DNA of 64,000 bases from Stutzerimonas stutzeri (GTDB lineage Bacteria; Pseudomonadota; Gammaproteobacteria; Pseudomonadales; Pseudomonadaceae), in NCBI RefSeq assembly GCF_013522825.1, contig NZ_JAAMQZ010000010.1, positions 1 through 64,000 of the forward strand. The letters are read 5' to 3'. This document shows, one piece after another, positions 59,357-64,000 of the stretch. Position numbers and translations under genes: made by a program. The notes below the pieces were generated by a model. That model had not been told where the DNA came from. It made no database searches and worked only from the letters and a program-made list of their open reading frames with translations. The first letter of the stretch is position 1. Every line of letters begins with the position of its first letter.

Positions 59357-61287
59357 AGTTGATAGCGCAATGCGAGACTGCCTTGAAGGCGCTGGGCTTG
59401 TCGGAAGGACTCGCGCAGGATGCGCCGGTCCAGATGGTTGAGGTCTTGCGGGTCCAGCCGGTTGGAGAAGGGCAGGCCATTGCGCGACTGTTGCTGATGG
59501 TGCTGCATGCGCGTCTGCTGGATGAAGTGATAGGCCTCTTCGTAAGCCTCGCCATCCTTGGGTTCCATGGCGCCTTTTTCCACCAGCTGGCGCAAGCGCT
59601 CCAGCGTGTTGCACTCACCGATGCCATTGGCCAGGGCCAGCAGCCGTGCGCCGTCTACAAAGGGCGTCAGGCCCTGAATCTTGAGGTCGAGCGTGTCCTT
59701 GCCATCGCCCTTGCGCTCCAGCACGAAATCGCGGAAGCGGCCTACCGGCGGGCGGTGGCGCAGTGCGTTGCCGGCCATCAGGCGCTGGAATATCGGGCTT
59801 TCGGCAACTTCGTCGAGCATGTGCTGACGCAGTTTCTCGCAGCCCTCTTCCGGGCCCCAGATCGAGCGAAGGTCGAAAAAGATGGTGCTGGACAGCAGAT
59901 TTTCCGGTGTTGCTTCGCGGACGAACGAGCTGAAGCGTCGTTTCCACTCCTGGCGTGACAGGCACAGCTCGGGGTTGCTGGCCATGATGTTGCCCTTGCA
60001 CAGGGTGAAACCGCAGACATCCAGATCACGGGTGATGCGTTCGGCCAGCGGCAGCAGCTTGCCGCGAATGAGTGCGGCCTCGGAGGCATCGCTGGCCTCG
60101 AAGAGAATGCCGTTGTCCTGATCGGTGTGCAGCGTCTGTTCCCGGCGCCCTTCGCTGCCGAAGCACAGCCAGGTGAAGGGAATGCCGGGATCGCCCAGGT
60201 CGGCAATGGCCATCTCGATGACGCGGCGTACGGTGTGGTCGTTGAGCAAGGTGATGATATGAGTGATCTGGGCGGACGACGCGCCATGGGCCAGCATGTT
60301 GTCCACCAGCTGATTGATGCTTGCGCGGATGGCCACCAGCGTTTCCACACGGTCGGCGTGGAGGATGGTCTGCGCCAGATGGACCAGATCGACCCGTTGC
60401 AGCGAGAACAGATCGCGCTCGGAAATCACACCACAAAGCAGGCCGTCCTTTACCACGCAGATATGCCCGATATGCCGCTCGGTCATGGCGATGGCTGCGT
60501 CGAAGGCCGTGGCCGCCGGCGGCAGATGGAAGGGCTCGTGAGTCATGAACACCGATATGGGGCTGCTCAGATCGCCCTGCTGGGTGCCGACGACCCGGCG
60601 CAGGTCGCGCAGGGTGAAGATGCCGAGCGGGTGCTGTTCTTCATCGACGATGACGATGCTGCCGACGTTCGACTCCTGCATCAGGCCGACCGCCTCGCGC
60701 AACGGCATCGAGGGCTGACAGGCGATCGGGTGATGCACGGCCAGCTCGCCGACGGTGGTTTCCAGCGAATAGCGTTCGCCCAGGCTTTCCACCGCACGGG
60801 TTTGTGCCTGCTGGTTGACCAGGTCGAGCAGGCTGCTCACGCCACGCATGGCGAAGTCGCGAAACGCGGCGGACTTGGATACCAGTTTGATGAATGCCGG
60901 CTTGTTCAGCAGCAGGCAAAAGGTGTCTTCGGCAGCGAAATGCCCGGTTCGGGTGGCGCGCTCACCCATCAGCGCAGCCATGGGAAAACACTCGCCTACG
61001 ATGACCTCGAAAGTGGTATCCGTGCCGCGCTTGGCCGTATGCGGGCGCTGACCATGAACCCGGCCCTGTTTGACGATATAGAAATGCTGGACCGTGCCGT
61101 CTTCGGGAGAAATGATGCAGTCGCCTTCGGCATAGAAACGCAGCTCGCAGTTTTCCACCAAGAAGGCGAGATGCGTCGGCTCCATCTGGATGAAGGGCGG
61201 AAACTTGCGCAGGAACTCCATGGTTCCGTGGATGTTCTGCAGTACGGCAGTCTTGCCTGCCTCGGCGAAAGCGTCAGCTTTGCTCAT
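59353..61287 (-). CDS. Cyclic-nucleotide-binding/CBS/DUF294 nucleotidyltransferase-like protein
   Basis: 644 residues. Order: cNMP-binding-like domain (about 20-145: FPPFIQMEPTHLAFLVENCELRFYAEGDCIISPEDG), two CBS domains (about 175-305: PSMPLREAVGLMQESNVGSIVIVDEE; FDAAIAMTERHIGHICVVKDG), DUF294 nucleotidyltransferase (about 330-480: FTWLCFGSEGRREQTLHTDQDNGILFE, with GSEGR...DQD catalytic pattern), and a C-terminal helical domain. The layout resembles GlnD-type signalling enzymes. Targets are unknown. It heads a two-gene unit with the exonuclease and faces the symporter operon across the gene of unknown function. Confidence 0.9.
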   Translation of the reverse strand: MSKADAFAEAGKTAVLQNIHGTMEFLRKFPPFIQMEPTHLAFLVENCELRFYAEGDCIISPEDGTVQHFYIVKQGRVHGQRPHTAKRGTDTTFEVIVGECFPMAALMGERATRTGHFAAEDTFCLLLNKPAFIKLVSKSAAFRDFAMRGVSSLLDLVNQQAQTRAVESLGERYSLETTVGELAVHHPIACQPSMPLREAVGLMQESNVGSIVIVDEEQHPLGIFTLRDLRRVVGTQQGDLSSPISVFMTHEPFHLPPAATAFDAAIAMTERHIGHICVVKDGLLCGVISERDLFSLQRVDLVHLAQTILHADRVETLVAIRASINQLVDNMLAHGASSAQITHIITLLNDHTVRRVIEMAIADLGDPGIPFTWLCFGSEGRREQTLHTDQDNGILFEASDASEAALIRGKLLPLAERITRDLDVCGFTLCKGNIMASNPELCLSRQEWKRRFSSFVREATPENLLSSTIFFDLRSIWGPEEGCEKLRQHMLDEVAESPIFQRLMAGNALRHRPPVGRFRDFVLERKGDGKDTLDLKIQGLTPFVDGARLLALANGIGECNTLERLRQLVEKGAMEPKDGEAYEEAYHFIQQTRMQHHQQQSRNGLPFSNRLDPQDLNHLDRRILRESFRQAQRLQGSLALRYQL

Positions 61288-61435
61288 GGTTCACTTCCAG
61301 TTTTGTTCCATGTTGGGCCGCGGGCCGCTCTGGCCCAATTGGACGTAAGTCTAGTCGTGGCTGGAATGGGGCAGGCTGATCCGTGTCAGCTTGGCGGTTG
61401 GGGCGCCTGCGTAACATCAGCAGGCTTGGCTCATC

Positions 61436-61650
61436 GTGGGAGCGGGCCATGCCCGCGAACGGGACCACATTTTTCCAAGGCCCAATGGCCTGTTGCACAA
61501 GGCTGCTTTTGCAGGCTCGAATTCATTCGCGAGCTTTTCGCGGAATATTCGGTGCCGGGGCATAAAAGCTCGTGGACAAGTCCGCTCCCACAGGGTATGC
61601 GGTGCGCACGGGCCATTGTGTGGGAGGGGCCTTGGCCGCGAACGGAGCCA
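61436..61650. repeat. Pseudomonas-type REP cluster (GTGGGAGCGG...)
   Basis: GTGGGAGCGGGCCATGCCCG and CGAAC at 61436-61460; an inverted unit GTGGACAAGTCCGCTCCCAC near 61571-61591; a third GTGGGAGGGGCCTTGGCCGC near 61620-61642. Alternating orientation makes it BIME-like. It fills most of the 433-base gap 61288-61720, which otherwise holds the terminator at 61674-61702 and no gene. Confidence 0.8.
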
Positions 61651-61673
61651 CTCGGATGGTTCGGGTATTGCCA

Positions 61674-61702
61674 ATAAAAAACCGCCTGGGCAGGCGGTTT
61701 TT
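61674..61702 (-). terminator. Terminator of the MCP-porin-binding protein operon
   Basis: AAAAAACCGCCTG, GGCA, GGCGGTTTTTT: CCGCCT pairs with AGGCGG, flanked by A- and T-runs. It lies 19 bases beyond the stop of the binding-protein gene (minus strand). Confidence 0.88.
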
Positions 61703-61720
61703 TCTGATGTGGCAGCGTGG

Positions 61721-62125
61721 CTACGGCAGGGTGAACAGTACCTTGACCGAATCGTTGACCGCAGCGCTGTCGACATAGCCGATGGCATCGGCTTCGGCAG
61801 CGACCCTGGCGACCATGGCCGCATCGTCCTCGACACTGGCCAGGGGCTGGCCCTTGCCGGTGAAGATCAGGCCGGACCAGTAGGATTTCAGCTGCGACTC
61901 GTTCTTTTTGGTGACCGTGGCGTAAAAGCTTTCCTTGGCCGGGGTCCAGTCCTTGAGGTCGACGCCCTTCATGGACTTGTCCTTGCCCAGAAAGATGTTG
62001 GCAACTTCCGCTTGCGAAGGCGCTTTGGCCGCGCCTGGATTGACGATCACGGCGACCTCGGCCTGAGCCAGGGAGACCGTGGCAAGCAGCGCGACGGCGC
62101 AGAGGGTGCGAAGGGATGTTTTCAT
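61721..62125 (-). CDS. Small periplasmic phosphate-binding-like protein
   Basis: 134 residues. Signal peptide MKTSLRTLCAVALLATVSLAQA, cleavage near 22. The mature part is about half the length of PstS: VAVIVNPGAAKAPSQAEVANIFLGKDKSMKG, KESFYATVTKKNESQLKSYWSGLIFTGKG, ADAIGYVDSAAV. These are the PBP-like domain segments seen in short orphan PstS relatives. No permease or ATPase is nearby, so it may serve sensing rather than ABC uptake. It follows the porin by 11 bases. Confidence 0.82.
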   Translation of the reverse strand: MKTSLRTLCAVALLATVSLAQAEVAVIVNPGAAKAPSQAEVANIFLGKDKSMKGVDLKDWTPAKESFYATVTKKNESQLKSYWSGLIFTGKGQPLASVEDDAAMVARVAAEADAIGYVDSAAVNDSVKVLFTLP

Positions 62126-62136
62126 CTGGACGCTCC

Positions 62137-63306
62137 TCAGAATACGAAATCGACGCCAACGGAGACGATGTCGCCGTCGTAGTTGCGGGCCGGGGTACCA
62201 GCGGCACCGGAAGTCATGCCATGAACCGTGTTGTCGAAAACCTCCTGGGCGTTACGGGTGAAGACGCCGTCATAGCCATTGGACGTATCGACGCGCTTGT
62301 ATTCGCCCTTGACCACCACGGTCGGGGTCGCCTGGTAGTTCAGGCCCAGGGTCCAGGAACTCTGGCGACCACCGTTGTCGTCCAGTTGCGCGTAGGTCAG
62401 GTGCGGCAGGAAATCGCCGAAGCGACGACCGCCCATCAGGTAGAAGGAGTCGATTGCTTTCATACCGTCGTTTTCGATCTGTCGCGAAGTCCATTCGTTG
62501 CTGCTGATCCAGGTGCCGTTGTCGTACTGGTAGCCGATCGAGATGAACTTGCCTTTCTCTTTATCCAGGCTCAGCAGCGAGAGTGATTCGTTTGCGCCTT
62601 GGCCAATAGCGCTGGCGTCTACCACGCCGCTGATATCGGTCTTGATATCGGCTTCGACGTAGCCGATGCGCAGCGTGCCGAAATCATTCGTGGCCAGGCT
62701 CAGGCTGGCGCCGAAGAGGTTGCCGTAGTCGATATCGAACAGCTCGTCGTAGGCGTAGTAATCACGGTTCTTCGCCTGACCGCCGGCAATCTGGACAGTC
62801 ACCGAACCGTAGGACAGCGGAAGCGTGTAGACCGCATCGACGCCTTCGTAATTGGTCACCTGGACCTGGCTGTAGACCTCGTCGGGCAGGCGCAGCCAGG
62901 GGTAGCTGTAGCCGACGTCGAGGCTTTCGGAATACATGTAGACCGGGCTGCGCAGACGCCCGGCACGGAGCATCAGTTGATCGCTGGTCTGCCAGGACAG
63001 GTAGGCCCACTCCAGGTTGGCCTTCCACTCGTCCTGCTCGGCCTTGGCGGTAGCCTGGACGGTCACGCCGACGGCATCGGTCAGGACGTAGCTCAGCTGG
63101 GCGCCGAACTTGGACAGCTGGTCGCCGCGCCAGGAGTCGTTGGTCTGGCCCTGAATGCCATAGCTGCGGCCATCATCTTCGCCACCCAGATGGGTGAAGC
63201 CAACGGTGCCGAAGCCGTTGAAGCGGTATTCGCCCTGATCCAGCGCAAGCGCCGGTGTTGCGGCCAGGCAGGCGGCTGCCAGGCTCATGACACGTAATGC
63301 GGTCAT
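62137..63306 (-). CDS. Outer-membrane porin-like protein
   Basis: 389 residues. Signal MTALRVMSLAAACLAATPALA, then a beta-rich protein with alternating strands and many aromatics (YRFNGFGTVGFTHLGG; AYLSWQTSDQLMLRAGRLRSPVYMYSES; TPTVVVKGEYKRV) and a C-terminal strand ending in GVDFVF, the terminal Phe being typical of outer-membrane barrels. About 16 strands are plausible. Substrate unknown; linkage to a phosphate-binding-like protein suggests an anion. It starts 21 bases after the chemoreceptor stop. Confidence 0.82.
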   Translation of the reverse strand: MTALRVMSLAAACLAATPALALDQGEYRFNGFGTVGFTHLGGEDDGRSYGIQGQTNDSWRGDQLSKFGAQLSYVLTDAVGVTVQATAKAEQDEWKANLEWAYLSWQTSDQLMLRAGRLRSPVYMYSESLDVGYSYPWLRLPDEVYSQVQVTNYEGVDAVYTLPLSYGSVTVQIAGGQAKNRDYYAYDELFDIDYGNLFGASLSLATNDFGTLRIGYVEADIKTDISGVVDASAIGQGANESLSLLSLDKEKGKFISIGYQYDNGTWISSNEWTSRQIENDGMKAIDSFYLMGGRRFGDFLPHLTYAQLDDNGGRQSSWTLGLNYQATPTVVVKGEYKRVDTSNGYDGVFTRNAQEVFDNTVHGMTSGAAGTPARNYDGDIVSVGVDFVF

Positions 63307-63327
63307 CGGTGATGCCCCTAAGCAAAG

Positions 63328-64000
63328 TTAAACACGGAACTGGGCGGTGGCCGCCCGCAGGTGGTCGCCGGTGCTGACCAGTTGCTCGCCAAGACGAGCG
63401 GTGGCTTCGGCGCCGTTTGCGGTTGCTTGTGCGTCCTGCTGCAACACTTGGGTTTCTTGTTGGATGGAACTCGACAGGCCGATCTGCTCCTGGGTGAACT
63501 GGGCGATGCCGGCGTTGAGTTCGTCGATCTGGTTGACGGTCTGGGCGATGGCTTCCAGCAGCTGGTTCGCTTCCAGCGAGCGTTCGATGCTCGCGCGGGA
63601 TTTCTCGCCATTGCGGGTCATCACGTCGAGCACCGTGTTGGCGCTGGTTTGCAGGCGCTGAATGATCTGCTGGATCTCGGCGGTCGAGGTGGCGGTCTTC
63701 TGCGCCAGGTTGCGCACCTCGTCGGCGACGACGGCGAAGCCCCGGCCCTGCTCACCGGCGCGGGCCGCCTCGATGGCCGCGTTGAGTGCCAGCAGGTTGG
63801 TCTGCTCGGCGATAGCGCGAATCACGGTCAGTACGGAGCCGACTTCCTGGGTTTCTTCCTCCAGTTGCTCCATGGCCCGCACGGCGCTCTGCACGCTGTC
63901 GCCCAGATCATTGATGCCGCTCGAAAGGCTGCCGACATGTTCGCGCGCCGCTGCCGTCTGGCGGGCTGCGGCGTTGGCTTCGTCCGAGGCCTGGCGCGAG
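63328..64000 (-). CDS. Methyl-accepting chemotaxis protein, C-terminal part (continues beyond the window)
   Basis: 224 residues are visible, with the frame open to base 64000. The signalling-domain tip is [39 protein letters not shown], followed by the returning helix; methylation-type residues lie in heptad patterns around it. The last residues ([11 protein letters not shown]) have no CheR-tethering pentapeptide. Its sensor is not in the window. The porin starts 21 bases after its stop, so receptor, porin and binding protein look like one operon. Confidence 0.92.
   Translation of the reverse strand, partial: SRQASDEANAAARQTAAAREHVGSLSSGINDLGDSVQSAVRAMEQLEEETQEVGSVLTVIRAIAEQTNLLALNAAIEAARAGEQGRGFAVVADEVRNLAQKTATSTAEIQQIIQRLQTSANTVLDVMTRNGEKSRASIERSLEANQLLEAIAQTVNQIDELNAGIAQFTQEQIGLSSSIQQETQVLQQDAQATANGAEATARLGEQLVSTGDHLRAATAQFRV

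Overview
The window is a piece of a GC-rich gammaproteobacterial chromosome, almost certainly Pseudomonas in the broad sense. The gene order tonB3-gshB-pilGHIJK-chpABC-rsmE-bioA-(b561)-yceI-mexAB/oprM-rhlE-metF-ahcY and the order metK-tktA-epd-pgk-fba are, from memory, those of the P. aeruginosa PA0406-PA0432 and PA0546-PA0555 regions. The intergenic palindromes (GTCGGGTC...GACCCGAC, GTAGGGCCGAA..., GTGGGAGCGG...) and the missing chpD/chpE and mexR suggest the stutzeri/mendocina/alcaligenes side of the group rather than P. aeruginosa. This placement is inference from content, not a computed phylogeny.

Layout. 1-404: cut end of an IS110-family element next to a REP-like palindrome. 458-2438 (minus): tonB3 and gshB. 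2676-15793 (plus): the complete Pil-Chp chemosensory operon for type IV pili, including a 7.1-kb chpA. 16012-18240 (minus): rsmE and bioA. 18410-19562: cytochrome b561 and yceI. 19764-25470: an RND efflux operon behind a promoter that carries a TtgR-type operator but has no regulator gene beside it. 25540-29988 (minus): rhlE, metF and ahcY, the last behind a clear SAH riboswitch. 30334-34839: small secreted proteins, a class II c-type cytochrome, ligB and a flavin/haem reductase. 35011-36698: an ABC-2 exporter. 36853-39737 (minus): metK, an ArsR-methyltransferase fusion regulator and a LysE exporter, with a perfect 24-bp palindrome ahead of the regulator. 40018-47459 (plus): a LysR regulator, then the sugar-phosphate block tktA-epd-pgk-fba with two small lipoprotein genes. 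47516-50061: orphan receiver, DUF3509, hemerythrin and small lipoproteins. 50167-55111 (minus): HI0933-type flavoprotein, FUSC-family protein and dbpA. 55844-61287: a two-subunit Na+/solute symporter facing an exonuclease/CBS-nucleotidyltransferase pair. 61721-64000 (minus): a phosphate-binding-like periplasmic protein, a porin and the end of a chemoreceptor gene in one operon.

Themes. The S-adenosylmethionine cycle is represented by metF, ahcY, metK and a candidate SAH-sensing repressor, with two different regulatory devices (riboswitch and ArsR-MTase). Surface behaviour and signalling are represented by Pil-Chp, TonB3 and the terminal chemoreceptor-porin-binding protein operon. Intergenic space is rich in at least four unrelated palindromic repeat families, one of which (GGCTGRA-unit arms, four copies) looks unlike the usual Pseudomonas REPs. 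I found no rRNA, tRNA, CRISPR array or prophage. The most discovery-worthy items are the IS110 noncoding end, the orphan TtgR-type operator, the ArsR-MTase palindrome, and the symporter/CBS-nucleotidyltransferase/exonuclease and MCP/porin/binding-protein gene sets.
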